The notes below the pieces were generated by a model. It ran no database searches and was not told the DNA's origin. It saw only the letters and a program-made list of their open reading frames with translations. The position numbers and the translations under genes were made by a program. This document shows positions 46,308 to 58,700 of a stretch of DNA of 64,000 bases, in pieces. This DNA is from Aphelocoma coerulescens (Eukaryota > Chordata > Aves > Passeriformes > Corvidae), in assembly GCF_041296385.1 (NCBI RefSeq), contig NC_091014.1, positions 7,849,578 through 7,913,577 of the forward strand, read 5' to 3'. Within the stretch, counting starts at the first letter, position 1. Each line of letters starts with the position of its first letter.

Positions 46308-48222
46308 GGCCCCAGAGCGCATCACAGGCCAGCCCCACCCGCCATCCCCAGCCCGGGAACTCATCATGGCCCTGGGCACCCAGAGCCTCAACAGACACAA
46401 AGTGCAGACCCATCAGTCGTGAACCCGGGAACCCCAGGGCTTCCCTGTACAAAGCAGGCACAAGCACCCTCCCACACAAACCCTTGTCAAATATAAATAT
46501 GGGTGACAGGACCCCGATACGCTCTCTATATAGGTGCAGGCTTTTACTGATGATTGCAGGCCGATGTTCTTTACTATTAACAATAATATTTATTACTTTG
46601 GCCACAGCCTGTCATACAGGCTAATTTTTAGTTACAGGTTTAGTGAGAAAGCAAGAATTAGAGGCCGCTTGAATGATGCACAGGAAGTTTAAACGTCATC
46701 CAATGTTAAGGCCTACCCTTCTTTTACACCAGCACTGTCCTGCCTCACACATCTTTTGTGAGATAAACCCTTTTGGGAGGGTTTCTCTCCTGAATTTAGG
46801 AACACTTTCAAAGATCTGTTTATTGTTTGACAAAAGATTACATACATCCAACTGATGGTTTGCACAGTAGCACAAAAAACCATCCAAACTGCTTCTTACG
46901 CTAGATGTGGCTGATCAATAGCCTGGCTGAGAAATGGACATGCCACTGTAACAAGAAATACAAGTTTGGAAAAGGAAAAAGAAAAGTCCTCAAAACACAG
47001 AACTCCTGAAGCTTAGCTCGCTCCACTCTAATGTGCTCTCCCTCAATGCCACATAAAGATGTGCTCCTCCTGACACTTGCAGCAACTGGCTTCTCTCTTG
47101 CCATTCCGAGAGGAACTATTTTGTATAGGGATGTAGACGTGTCTGCATTTAGACGCCATCCTCAGTACAAACCTCCTCCCTTGCTTTTTTCTGACTGGAG
47201 ATCCTTGCTACTGGCTACGATGGTGCTGTTTATTGGGAAGAGTTTCTCTGATGCTGATCACAGCACAGCACAGCAGGAGGTCCCTTTTTGCTCCCTTGGG
47301 CTACTCAAATTCCTCTTGGGTGATCTCTGAAATACTCTTTATCAGCTGAGGGCTGACAAAACACAGAATGTCTGAGTGATCGCCCTTCCCTTGTCCAGCC
47401 GTGACACAAGAGCTGGGTGCACTCAGAAAACACAGTTTTCTGAACCATCCTATATAAAACCAACAACCAGCTCCTTATAAATTCTGCCATCTAGATGAGG
47501 TCGCCATTGAACAGCTCCATGTCCCAAGTGGTACCCAGCAGGGAGGGAAGCAGAGGAAGACAGGATCACAGCAGCCACTGATCAGTCATTCACAGGCAGC
47601 GCCACAAAGAAAGACGAGAGAGTCAGGAATTTCACAGGCTACTCTGTTTCAGCAGCCTATGTCACCCTGCTCCTTTTAAATGTCTTCTGATGACAAGCTT
47701 CATGTCCAAGCACAGTGCTCACCTTTGGGACATGAGTAACTAAGATGCAGAACGGGAGGAAAAATTTCTTCTGACCTCCAGTCACCTGACTGTCAAGCAG
47801 ACAGAGAAAACCTCCAGTCTGTTCTGAGGGAGGTGTTTTATCAACTCACCTGTAGCTAAAGCTATTCAGAAAGCCCACACTACCAGACCCAGAGTGGTAA
47901 AGAGCCTATTCATTTGCTGACCCTGGAGAAAAGGCAGCTTTAAACAAACTCTGCCACTCCCACTCTCTCTCCCTAGAACTTCAGGTTGAGACGCCTAGGA
48001 CCAACTAAAGAAAAAAGCCATTTCATTCATGCCCTGGTCAAGCATTTCACACCCTCTTGTCCCTCCCAATCTACCAGCCAGTCAACACAGAAAAAGCAAG
48101 AGACCCGTGGTAGGCTTCCAGTGGAAATACTGGCAAAATCTTCTTGGACTGCATTATTTGAAGGACCTGAGGTCAACTCACTCACTGACCGTGAATGACT
48201 TTTACTGCTCCACTTAGCCTAC

Positions 48223-48256
48223 CAGCTCAGCTCAGCTCAGCTCAGCTCAGCTCAGC
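48223..48256. repeat. (CAGCT)n pentamer microsatellite, unit 3
   Basis: 34 bp, unchanged in length. Confidence 0.95.
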
Positions 48257-48899
48257 AGCCTCCCAGCTACCTTTAGCTGCATAAGCACACGACCTGCAAT
48301 CAGAAAGGCGTGAATCTTCCTTAGGAAGGAAACGGACACGGGGAATGAAGAGTGGAGATTAGTCCACACTCTGAGGAACAGGCAACAGCAACCAAACACT
48401 CTGGCAATAGCTTGTGTCTAGAAGCTCTCTACCTTCCAATCCACCTCAAGGCTTTGGGACTTGTGCTGACTTGCACAAAGGAACCCACTCCACCCTGCAG
48501 CAGTGGGCTCCTTCTTTCCAGCCTGGATGGAGGCATGTCCTGTATTTTGCAAGCATGTCCAGGTGTTCAGAATGGAACATGCTGATCATGATTAGCACCT
48601 TAAGGCACGCAGCTCTTCCCTTCTCAAAGAATGCTTTGTGAAATGATAGGCAGTGCTATCCCCACCTTTCCAAACAAATTACCCTCCTTCTATTGCACTT
48701 GCCTTCAAAATACTGCCACTTCTTCATTTCAGACTATGCTTCCCTCAGAAGGATGCACAAAAGGTTAGAGTAGTTGCAAGCACCCGCACCTGCAATTTTC
48801 AACTAACTGCGTCTTCAGAAAGGCTTCTGACAACAGGCCATTCTCTGGACATGAACACGGCAACGCCGAGGCAAGATAAATGACTTTGCTACATCTTAC

Positions 48900-48973
48900 A
48901 GCCCAGATGTCTATGGCCAGAGAAGACACCAGCAGGTTGTCCTGATACTTCTGCTCATCCTCTCTGGTAGCAG
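48900..48973 (-). pseudogene. Exon-like piece, unit 3
   Basis: Unit 3 counterpart of the 74-bp exon-like segment. Confidence 0.35.
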
Positions 48974-49213
48974 CTGTACAGAGAACAACACAGTTTTAAA
49001 TTCTAACTCAGTTTGTGCTCCACTGATGAACGGAAACAGAAGTAAGGGAAAGGGACTTTGCTTCGGAGCAAATGTGCGTTTTCTGTGGATTTCAGTGTCC
49101 AGGATTTAAACCGCTAAGGGGTCTTCTTCAGTAAATCCAAAGCACAATTGGCTACAGAAACCTGTATCTGATACTACTGATAAGCGCTGACAGTTCTCTG
49201 GCTGTGACTCATT

Positions 49214-49649
49214 TCATTCAAACCTGCTTTCTCCGAATGCACATCTGACAGCAGGACTTGCTCCATTCAGCCTGCAGCAGTTCCACAGGAAAGATGTTGT
49301 GAAATTGGCCACACATCTTCGCAACACTTCCACTTCAACATTTTTCCCACTATGTTCAAATGTATTTCTCAGCTTCCTAAGGAGTGCAGTGTCCGTAACA
49401 AAGGAGGCGAGACTTTCATGCAGAAATGGAGAGACCTTGAACCGCAGTGGCAGGAACAACTCTGGTGTAATACCAGTGCCAGATGGCATGGGCATGAAAA
49501 GCACACTCACATCAATACGAACAGGCTTAGGAGAGACACAGAGCCCGCAGGGTGAGGTATTCCCAAAGAAGGGGAATTGACAGTGCAAAGGAGAGTTAAT
49601 ACCAACCAGGTGCTCAGTTACTTTATCAGAGCTCCCCTGTTTTCAAGGC
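49214..49649 (-). pseudogene. Protein-like fragment, unit 3
   Basis: Shares with unit 2 both the Ala variant and the T that breaks the C6 run (49633). Confidence 0.4.
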
Positions 49650-50262
49650 CTGAAAGAACAGCTCAGTGCCAGAAAGACATCCAGATCATTTGGCCATGCT
49701 TGCTCTTATGGAACACTGTTTTCAATTTCCATCCTAGTGGGGTTGCATACTACTGACCAGTTAAAACCAGCACCTGAGCTACACAACAGTGTTTCAGTGG
49801 CAACTGTAGGTTGTAGGTTCTGCCCTTCCCCTCTCCCAGCATGCTCCTCAGACACACAGCACACTTGCACATGCACCAAAACTCACAGCCACACCCACAG
49901 TTTGACCACCTGCAATAATAGTTTTGGCCCTGGCCAATCTAGCCCTGGGTGGATTGTGCAACAAGAAGCCATGGGGGCCGTGCTTCTCCCCGAATCCAAG
50001 CATCGCCCCAGAGGCCACACAAGCTGTGCGGTCAGGCCGTAAGGCTCAATGGCACACAGAGATCAAGTCCTACCCACTGAGAGCACACGTCCTTGTGGAA
50101 GGGACTGATGAGAGACTGGAGCTGGGGCAAGGGACAGGGCAGGTCTCTGCAGCTGGGGGCAGAGGAGAGGGGAACAAAGTGGGTGGGTGTGTTTGGGGAG
50201 AAGGGAGCAAGGAGGGTGTTCTCCTCCTTCCACAAGCTGGGCCAAAGGGGCTGTGGTGGGAG

Positions 50263-50734
50263 TGATGCCTTTTCCTGGTCTTAAAATCAAGAATCATACC
50301 CGGTTAGAAGGGGAAAAGAGATTTTACCTTGGTATTTATTTTAAGGATCCTTAGGTGCACACGTCCAGGTCATATGCATCGAGATGCGCCCCACCGAGTG
50401 TGTGTGTGTGTTTGTGTCCCCAACATTAGGTATAACATTACAGGTTTTACTAATTAGCATATCTACCCAAGATTCCCCAATGAGAGGCTCAAGTGAGCCC
50501 CCCTCCCCAAGGATCCTTCCACTGGATGGTTCTATCTTGGTTTACAGAATGTGTTCTGGAGAGGACCTTGGGCTCTGGGGCACACCGATCCCTAACTACG
50601 AAGCTTCTAAAATGTTGAGTCTCTTAGCTTGACAAACAAGTCCAAGAATGTAGGCAAAACCCACTAAGAATACAGAAGTTGTAAAAGGTATAATAGGGGT
50701 ATAAAAGAAAAGGCAAAAAATCTTCATGGCATCA
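50263..50734 (-). mobile_element. LTR4, internal unit-type LTR
   Basis: 472 bp, same ends and GGAG flanks. At the variable site it has GAGAGGCTC, shared with LTR1 and LTR5. Confidence 0.93.
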
Positions 50735-51224
50735 GGAGCAGTGCCTGCCCAGCAGAGGAAGCAAAAGGCAGGGAGCTCAGCGAGCACAGTTCCCTCTCAG
50801 CGGAACAGCGAGTTCTGCTGTTGGCAGCGATCCTCCTCTGGGAGGTCCCTGCCTGCTCTCCTCACTCTTGCCTGCTTGTTCCTGGCCCCTCAGAGGACTT
50901 CCCTCTCTGACGTGGGCCACAGCAGCTTTCTTTCCCATGCTCTCAATGAGGAGGGGCAGGTTTTAAGCAGCACTGGGAGGATTAATTAATATTTGAGCTG
51001 TTTCAACCATCATGACTTCTGGTTGCATTCATGAGACAAAATTAATAGCCTGGCTCTAGAGTGTTGCAGAAATGCAATACCGAGATGTGACTGCTGGACA
51101 CAATCACCGCTTGAGTCACTTTGTCATTTTTTCAAGTAGCTGCAATGGATGGACATTCTCTAAGAACCATTGGGTTAAATACAAAGAAGGACACTTTTCA
51201 GGCAATTTGAGAAACTTCTCTCCT

Positions 51225-51230
51225 TTTATT
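51225..51230 (-). promoter_or_regulatory. Candidate poly(A) signal, unit 4 gene
   Basis: AATAAA on the minus strand, unit 4 equivalent of 25911. Confidence 0.45.
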
Positions 51231-51847
51231 ATTTCTTCAAACATACATATGTAGATATTACTGAAGGGCAGCTATACCAGAGTAGCTCAATTGCCTAAAC
51301 TAAGGGTAACTGGGAAATAATCTCACACTAACAATCCTAAAGGACCTCTTGACGTGATGTTGGTGAAACTAGTTCCTATTACGAAAACTTGGACTACCTA
51401 CTCTCCTATGGTAAAGTGAGTTAAAACTATTATCTTCACTTCCACAGACTGAGATGAACTACATCTTTACAAAACCATTATAAAGTACATACAGGTCACT
51501 GAAAAAACTACATTAATTTTCTAACAGGCTCGGTTTTGGTCTTCCAGGTATGCCAGGCAACCTCTCAGCATCAGTGTCTTCCGTGAGGATGTGCAGGTGG
51601 AGCCAGTTTCTGCCTTACAGACTTTGGGCAATATTGCAACAGCACCATCATGACTGGAAGGTGAAGGGCAAGGCAACGCAGAGATGTGTGTCTGCACGGT
51701 GAATCCATGTGCCGCAGCATCTTCCATCCATGGGAGCAGGAAAGCAGCTTCAGGATTGCCAGTGAAAAAAGCAAGAATGATGCCGTGCTCACGTGGCTGC
51801 CATCGGGTGTGAGCCCCCCCAGCACAGCTCTGTGCAGGGAATTCCTC

Positions 51848-54376
51848 TCAGTGGCTGGAGAGCAGCGTCCAGAGGCGGAATCGCAGCTGACCGTAAGCTT
51901 GCATCGCCTCCGCGTGGGCGGCCGGATCTCGGGCCAGGTGCTCAAAGAGGTTGAGCGGCTCGACCGTTCGCATTGCCGGCGGCAAGCTGATCTCCGCAGG
52001 AAGCCTCTTGTTGCCCAGGACAAAGTGCTCCAGGCGTTTCAACTGCAGGCAGCGGCGCAGGTATGCCATGATGTCCCACAGCCGCCGCTCAAATTCCCTC
52101 CTGCGCCACTTGGACAGCGGTACGGTGGTCAGCACGTGCATGACCACAGTCTTCCAGGTCGAGCTGGAAAAACCTGTGCCCCTCAGGATGTAGGTGAAGA
52201 GCTGCAGGCATTTCAGGTGCAAGCTCTCACACGGCACCTGCCTGGCCACGTGCTGGAAGAATTTTGCCTCTGCCACAGCGTACGTCTCAGGCCACGCTGT
52301 GCTTGCGATGGACTCGGCCTTGGCGGGCCGGCTGCTCACAGAGCTGCTGGAGCCGCCTTCCTGGGCCTCTGTGGGCTGGCTGACCACAAAGATGTCGGAG
52401 TCCCCGTGGCGCACCCCAAACAGCATCTCCACCATCAGGCTCTCCTTGCCTTTGCTCAGCTGGAATTGGCAGGACCGGCTGCAGGGCTGAAACACCAAGT
52501 GCCACGAGTACGACTGAGGCAAATGCAGCCACGAGCATCTCACCAGCTGGTAGAACCAGTGGGAGGTTTTCTCCACGTCCAGGTAGGAGCCGGTGCAGAG
52601 TGTCTCTAGGAGGCTGGGCTTCTGCTTCCGCCGCAGCTCCTTCTGCGAGTGGTGCAGGAAGCACAACAGCTTCTCGCCCAGCTGCTCCCTCTCGCACGTG
52701 CACACCAGCTCCACACGGACGCAGAAGGTCCTTGCTGCCATCTGCCCGGCACTGTTCAGCTCCAGGTGGAAGGCGTGTCCCGGCGGGGGATTCAGTGGGA
52801 CCAGCATGCGGTACACCACATCCCGCTCACGGGGACTCCAACCCTCAAAGGCACTGCCCACCCCGATGGCTTCTTGAGGCACCGGGTAGAAACTATTGCT
52901 CACGCTGTCAGTAAAGACACGCGTGAAGCTCTCCATCAGCTCCGCTGCCACTGAGCGACCTCTCTCCACGTCCTCGACAGGACACTGTATGCGATCCACT
53001 AAAAGGATCCCTCGCTTATTCCCAACGTCCCGGGTGTCTTCTTCCTCTTCAGTTCCACCACGGCTGCCTTTGTCCTTGCCATCACCGCGGCCTTCTTTTT
53101 CACTGGCAGCCACATTTCCACCTTCTTCTTCTTTTCCATCTTCATTCTTCTTGCCTTTCACATTCGCATCCCTGTTTTCCTGATCCTTCCCATTCCGATC
53201 ACTGGTTCTGTGTTCACTGGAATGCCTGTCTTCCTTCATCTTCACATTGTTGCTGTCTCCTTCACTTGCTTTATCAGCACCTTCTTCAGTTGAAGCAACA
53301 TTGCCGTGCTCCTCTCCATTTCCATCTTCATTCTTTTCTCCCTTCATATCGGCAGCACTGCCTTTCTCATCTTTGTCTCCATCATTGCCTTCTTCGTTTC
53401 CAACGTCATTCTTTTCTTCCTCAGTTGCAGCAAAACCACAATGGTCTACTGCATTCCCACCATCACTGCTGTCTTCCTGTCCTGTCCAATCACTGCTTCT
53501 TTGCTCACCGGCATCACTGCTTTCCTCCACCTTTAGATCCGCATTTTCTCCCTTTCCATCTCCCTCGTATTGACCTTCTTTTCCATCATCATTGTTGCCT
53601 GCCTTCGTATTTGCATCAATGGTTTTTTCTTCATTTCCATCTCCTCCTTCTTTCTTTTCAGCATCATGGTCTTGTTCCACCTGCACATCCTTGTTTTCTC
53701 CTTCATTTGCTTCAGCACAGCCTTCTTTATCTCGAGCAACATTGCCAGGTTCTTCATTTCCTTCAGCAGTGTTGCCTCCTGGCACATTCCCACCACTCCG
53801 TCCTTCATCTTTCTTTAAGTCACAGGCATCTTCATTCTTCACATTTTGGTCTTCCTTCACCTTCACATCTTCATTTCCTTCACTGGCATCATCTTCCTCT
53901 CCTTCATTTGCAGCCACAGGACTGCCTTCTCCTTCATTTTCATTACCGCTGTCATCTGCCTCCACAGTCATATTATGGTTTTCTCCATCTTCCTTTGAAT
54001 CAATAGTGTCTTCTTGCTGTTCTTTTCCTCTCTCCTCTCCTAGGGTCTTGCAGGAGCTCTGGTCCTTGCCGCTGCTGTTGGCTTCACGGCACTTTCTCCT
54101 GCAGCTAAACCACAGGCCCAAGAGGAGCAGGAGTCCAGCAAGAGCCCAGAATGGCCACTGCTGCAGGGCACCAAAGAGCAGGGCTCCCCAGCCCTCGTCC
54201 TGCTGCTCCGGGGGCCCTTGCTCCAGCTCCTGCAGCAGCCGAGCCATCTCGCGGTCGAGCAGCTCCTCCCGCTCCTGCATTCGCCGGTGCGTGGCCTCAT
54301 CCAGCCCATCCCCAGCTGGCTGGGGGTACTGGATCAGGCTCTGCACGAGCACGAAGAGCAATGACAATAAAGCCAT
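51848..54376 (-). CDS. ITPRIPL1: ITPRIPL1-like membrane protein, copy 4 (842 aa)
   Basis: Predicted protein identical to the other three. On the sense strand this is the first gene of the array, nearest to LTR5. If the LTR is indeed minus-sense, LTR5 is in the 5' LTR position for the whole block, although about 4.3 kb and the gene's own presumed promoter lie between them. Start at 54376 with the same acceptor and Kozak context. Confidence 0.9.
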   Translation of the reverse strand: MALLSLLFVLVQSLIQYPQPAGDGLDEATHRRMQEREELLDREMARLLQELEQGPPEQQDEGWGALLFGALQQWPFWALAGLLLLLGLWFSCRRKCREANSSGKDQSSCKTLGEERGKEQQEDTIDSKEDGENHNMTVEADDSGNENEGEGSPVAANEGEEDDASEGNEDVKVKEDQNVKNEDACDLKKDEGRSGGNVPGGNTAEGNEEPGNVARDKEGCAEANEGENKDVQVEQDHDAEKKEGGDGNEEKTIDANTKAGNNDDGKEGQYEGDGKGENADLKVEESSDAGEQRSSDWTGQEDSSDGGNAVDHCGFAATEEEKNDVGNEEGNDGDKDEKGSAADMKGEKNEDGNGEEHGNVASTEEGADKASEGDSNNVKMKEDRHSSEHRTSDRNGKDQENRDANVKGKKNEDGKEEEGGNVAASEKEGRGDGKDKGSRGGTEEEEDTRDVGNKRGILLVDRIQCPVEDVERGRSVAAELMESFTRVFTDSVSNSFYPVPQEAIGVGSAFEGWSPRERDVVYRMLVPLNPPPGHAFHLELNSAGQMAARTFCVRVELVCTCEREQLGEKLLCFLHHSQKELRRKQKPSLLETLCTGSYLDVEKTSHWFYQLVRCSWLHLPQSYSWHLVFQPCSRSCQFQLSKGKESLMVEMLFGVRHGDSDIFVVSQPTEAQEGGSSSSVSSRPAKAESIASTAWPETYAVAEAKFFQHVARQVPCESLHLKCLQLFTYILRGTGFSSSTWKTVVMHVLTTVPLSKWRRREFERRLWDIMAYLRRCLQLKRLEHFVLGNKRLPAEISLPPAMRTVEPLNLFEHLARDPAAHAEAMQAYGQLRFRLWTLLSSH

Positions 54377-54379
54377 GGT

Positions 54380-54657
54380 CTGCAAGAGGACACACAGAAG
54401 GGGTTCAGTAGGGCCGGAATGGAGGCAGCCGGTGCGGGGCAGGAGCCACAGGGATGTGGCAGCAGGAAGGAGAGGGCCCCCGGCAGCTGGCAGGAGGCAA
54501 GGCCTGCACCGCTGCCCCAGCGAGCACCGAGCCGGAGCAAGGCGCTCCCGCCAGGGGCTGGGCCCTGCGTGCAGGGACAGAACACACGCCCCGGCTGCCG
54601 GCGCTTCTGCCCCAGCCCTCCCCCAGCCCGGCCTCCCCACCACCTGTGTGCACTCAC
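54380..54657 (-). other. 5'UTR intron of copy 4 gene
   Basis: Same 278-bp intron with intact donor and acceptor. Confidence 0.8.
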
Positions 54658-54719
54658 CGCTTGCCCAGGCTCTACTGGCGGCAACGACAACCAACGGGGC
54701 CTTTTCCAGCTGCCCCCAT

Positions 54720-54745
54720 TGTGACACGGCCCCTGTGGTGTCACA
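54720..54745. promoter_or_regulatory. Inverted repeat in the presumed promoter, unit 4
   Basis: Unit 4 copy of the TGTGACAC/GTGTCACA arms. Confidence 0.35.
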
Positions 54746-56660
54746 GGCCCCAGAGCGCATCACAGGCCAGCCCCACCCGCCATCCCCAGCCCGGGAACTC
54801 ATCATGGCCCTGGGCACCCAGAGCCTCAACAGACACAAAGTGCAGACCCATCAGTCGTGAACCCGGGAACCCCAGGGCTTCCCTGTACAAAGCAGGCACA
54901 AGCACCCTCCCACACAAACCCTTGTCAAATATAAATATGGGTGACAGGACCCCGATACGCTCTCTATATAGGTGCAGGCTTTTACTGATGATTGCAGGCC
55001 GATGTTCTTTACTATTAACAATAATATTTATTACTTTGGCCACAGCCTGTCATACAGGCTAATTTTTAGTTACAGGTTTAGTGAGAAAGCAAGAATTAGA
55101 GGCCGCTTGAATGATGCACAGGAAGTTTAAACGTCATCCAATGTTAAGGCCTACCCTTCTTTTACACCAGCACTGTCCTGCCTCACACATCTTTTGTGAG
55201 ATAAACCCTTTTGGGAGGGTTTCTCTCCTGAATTTAGGAACACTTTCAAAGATCTGTTTATTGTTTGACAAAAGATTACATACATCCAACTGATGGTTTG
55301 CACAGTAGCACAAAAAACCATCCAAACTGCTTCTTACGCTAGATGTGGCTGATCAATAGCCTGGCTGAGAAATGGACATGCCACTGTAACAAGAAATACA
55401 AGTTTGGAAAAGGAAAAAGAAAAGTCCTCAAAACACAGAACTCCTGAAGCTTAGCTCGCTCCACTCTAATGTGCTCTCCCTCAATGCCACATAAAGATGT
55501 GCTCCTCCTGACACTTGCAGCAACTGGCTTCTCTCTTGCCATTCCGAGAGGAACTATTTTGTATAGGGATGTAGACGTGTCTGCATTTAGACGCCATCCT
55601 CAGTACAAACCTCCTCCCTTGCTTTTTTCTGACTGGAGATCCTTGCTACTGGCTACGATGGTGCTGTTTATTGGGAAGAGTTTCTCTGATGCTGATCACA
55701 GCACAGCACAGCAGGAGGTCCCTTTTTGCTCCCTTGGGCTACTCAAATTCCTCTTGGGTGATCTCTGAAATACTCTTTATCAGCTGAGGGCTGACAAAAC
55801 ACAGAATGTCTGAGTGATCGCCCTTCCCTTGTCCAGCCGTGACACAAGAGCTGGGTGCACTCAGAAAACACAGTTTTCTGAACCATCCTATATAAAACCA
55901 ACAACCAGCTCCTTATAAATTCTGCCATCTAGATGAGGTCGCCATTGAACAGCTCCATGTCCCAAGTGGTACCCAGCAGGGAGGGAAGCAGAGGAAGACA
56001 GGATCACAGCAGCCACTGATCAGTCATTCACAGGCAGCGCCACAAAGAAAGACGAGAGAGTCAGGAATTTCACAGGCTACTCTGTTTCAGCAGCCTATGT
56101 CACCCTGCTCCTTTTAAATGTCTTCTGATGACAAGCTTCATGTCCAAGCACAGTGCTCACCTTTGGGACATGAGTAACTAAGATGCAGAACGGGAGGAAA
56201 AATTTCTTCTGACCTCCAGTCACCTGACTGTCAAGCAGACAGAGAAAACCTCCAGTCTGTTCTGAGGGAGGTGTTTTATCAACTCACCTGTAGCTAAAGC
56301 TATTCAGAAAGCCCACACTACCAGACCCAGAGTGGTAAAGAGCCTATTCATTTGCTGACCCTGGAGAAAAGGCAGCTTTAAACAAACTCTGCCACTCCCA
56401 CTCTCTCTCCCTAGAACTTCAGGTTGAGACGCCTAGGACCAACTAAAGAAAAAAGCCATTTCATTCATGCCCTGGTCAAGCATTTCACACCCTCTTGTCC
56501 CTCCCAATCTACCAGCCAGTCAACACAGAAAAAGCAAGAGACCCGTGGTAGGCTTCCAGTGGAAATACTGGCAAAATCTTCTTGGACTGCATTATTTGAA
56601 GGACCTGAGGTCAACTCACTCACTGACTGTGAATGACTTTTACTGCTCCACTTAGCCTAC

Positions 56661-56694
56661 CAGCTCAGCTCAGCTCAGCTCAGCTCAGCTCAGC
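56661..56694. repeat. (CAGCT)n pentamer microsatellite, unit 4
   Basis: 34 bp, unchanged in length. A private T at 56628, just upstream, distinguishes unit 4. Confidence 0.95.
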
Positions 56695-57337
56695 AGCCTC
56701 CCAGCTACCTTTAGCTGCATAAGCACACGACCTGCAATCAGAAAGGCGTGAATCTTCCTTAGGAAGGAAACGGACACGGGGAATGAAGAGTGGAGATTAG
56801 TCCACACTCTGAGGAACAGGCAACAGCAACCAAACACTCTGGCAATAGCTTGTGTCTAGAAGCTCTCTACCTTCCAATCCACCTCAAGGCTTTGGGACTT
56901 GTGCTGACTTGCACAAAGGAACCCACTCCACCCTGCAGCAGTGGGCTCCTTCTTTCCAGCCTGGATGGAGGCATGTCCTGTATTTTGCAAGCATGTCCAG
57001 GTGTTCAGAATGGAACATGCTGATCATGATTAGCACCTTAAGGCACGCAGCTCTTCCCTTCTCAAAGAATGCTTTGTGAAATGATAGGCAGTGCTATCCC
57101 CACCTTTCCAAACAAATTACCCTCCTTCTATTGCACTTGCCTTCAAAATACTGCCACTTCTTCATTTCAGACTATGCTTCCCTCAGAAGGATGCACAAAA
57201 GGTTAGAGTAGTTGCAAGCACCCGCACCTGCAATTTTCAACTAACTGCGTCTTCAGAAAGGCTTCTGACAACAGGCCATTCTCTGGACATGAACACGGCA
57301 ACGCCGAGGCAAGATAAATGACTTTGCTACATCTTAC

Positions 57338-57411
57338 AGCCCAGATGTCTATGGCCAGAGAAGACACCAGCAGGTTGTCCTGATACTTCTGCTCATCCTC
57401 TCTGGTAGCAG
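57338..57411 (-). pseudogene. Exon-like piece, unit 4
   Basis: Unit 4 counterpart of the 74-bp exon-like segment. Confidence 0.35.
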
Positions 57412-57651
57412 CTGTACAGAGAACAACACAGTTTTAAATTCTAACTCAGTTTGTGCTCCACTGATGAACGGAAACAGAAGTAAGGGAAAGGGACTTTGCT
57501 TCGGAGCAAATGTGCGTTTTCTGTGGATTTCAGTGTCCAGGATTTAAACCGCTAAGGGGTCTTCTTCAGTAAATCCAAAGCACAATTGGCTACAGAAACC
57601 TGTATCTGATACTACTGATAAGCGCTGACAGTTCTCTGGCTGTGACTCATT

Positions 57652-58087
57652 TCATTCAAACCTGCTTTCTCCGAATGCACATCTGACAGCAGGACTTGCT
57701 CCATTCAGCCTGCAGCAGTTCCACAGGAAAGATGTTGTGAAATTGGCCACACATCTTCGCAACACTTCCACTTCAACATTTTTCCCACTATGTTCAAATG
57801 TATTTCTCAGCTTCCTAAGGAGTGCAGTGTCCGTAACAAAGGAGGCGAGACTTTCATGCAGAAATGGAGAGACCTTGAACCGCAGTGGCAGGAACAACTC
57901 TGGTGTAATACCAGTGCCAGATGGCATGGGCATGAAAAGCACACTCACATCAATACGAACAGGCTTAGGAGAGACACAGAGCCCGCAGGGTGAGGTATTC
58001 CCAAAGAAGGGGAATTGACAGTGCAAAGGAGAGTTAATACCAACCAGGTGCTCAGTTACTTTATCAGAGCCCCCCTGTTTTCAAGGC
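57652..58087 (-). pseudogene. Protein-like fragment, unit 4
   Basis: Has the Ala variant of units 2-3 but the uninterrupted C6 run of unit 1, so it is a mosaic of the two states. Confidence 0.4.
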
Positions 58088-58700
58088 CTGAAAGAACAGC
58101 TCAGTGCCAGAAAGACATCCAGATCATTTGGCCATGCTTGCTCTTATGGAACACTGTTTTCAATTTCCATCCTAGTGGGGTTGCATACTACTGACCAGTT
58201 AAAACCAGCACCTGAGCTACACAACAGTGTTTCAGTGGCAACTGTAGGTTGTAGGTTCTGCCCTTCCCCTCTCCCAGCATGCTCCTCAGACACACAGCAC
58301 ACTTGCACATGCACCAAAACTCACAGCCACACCCACAGTTTGACCACCTGCAATAATAGTTTTGGCCCTGGCCAATCTAGCCCTGGGTGGATTGTGCAAC
58401 AAGAAGCCATGGGGGCCGTGCTTCTCCCCGAATCCAAGCATCGCCCCAGAGGCCACACAAGCTGTGCGGTCAGGCCGTAAGGCTCAATGGCACACAGAGA
58501 TCAAGTCCTACCCACTGAGAGCACACGTCCTTGTGGAAGGGACTGATGAGAGACTGGAGCTGGGGCAAGGGACAGGGCAGGTCTCTGCAGCTGGGGGCAG
58601 AGGAGAGGGGAACAAAGTGGGTGGGTGTGTTTGGGGAGAAGGGAGCAAGGAGGGTGTTCTCCTCCTTCCACAAGCTGGGCCAAAGGGGCTGTGGTGGGAG

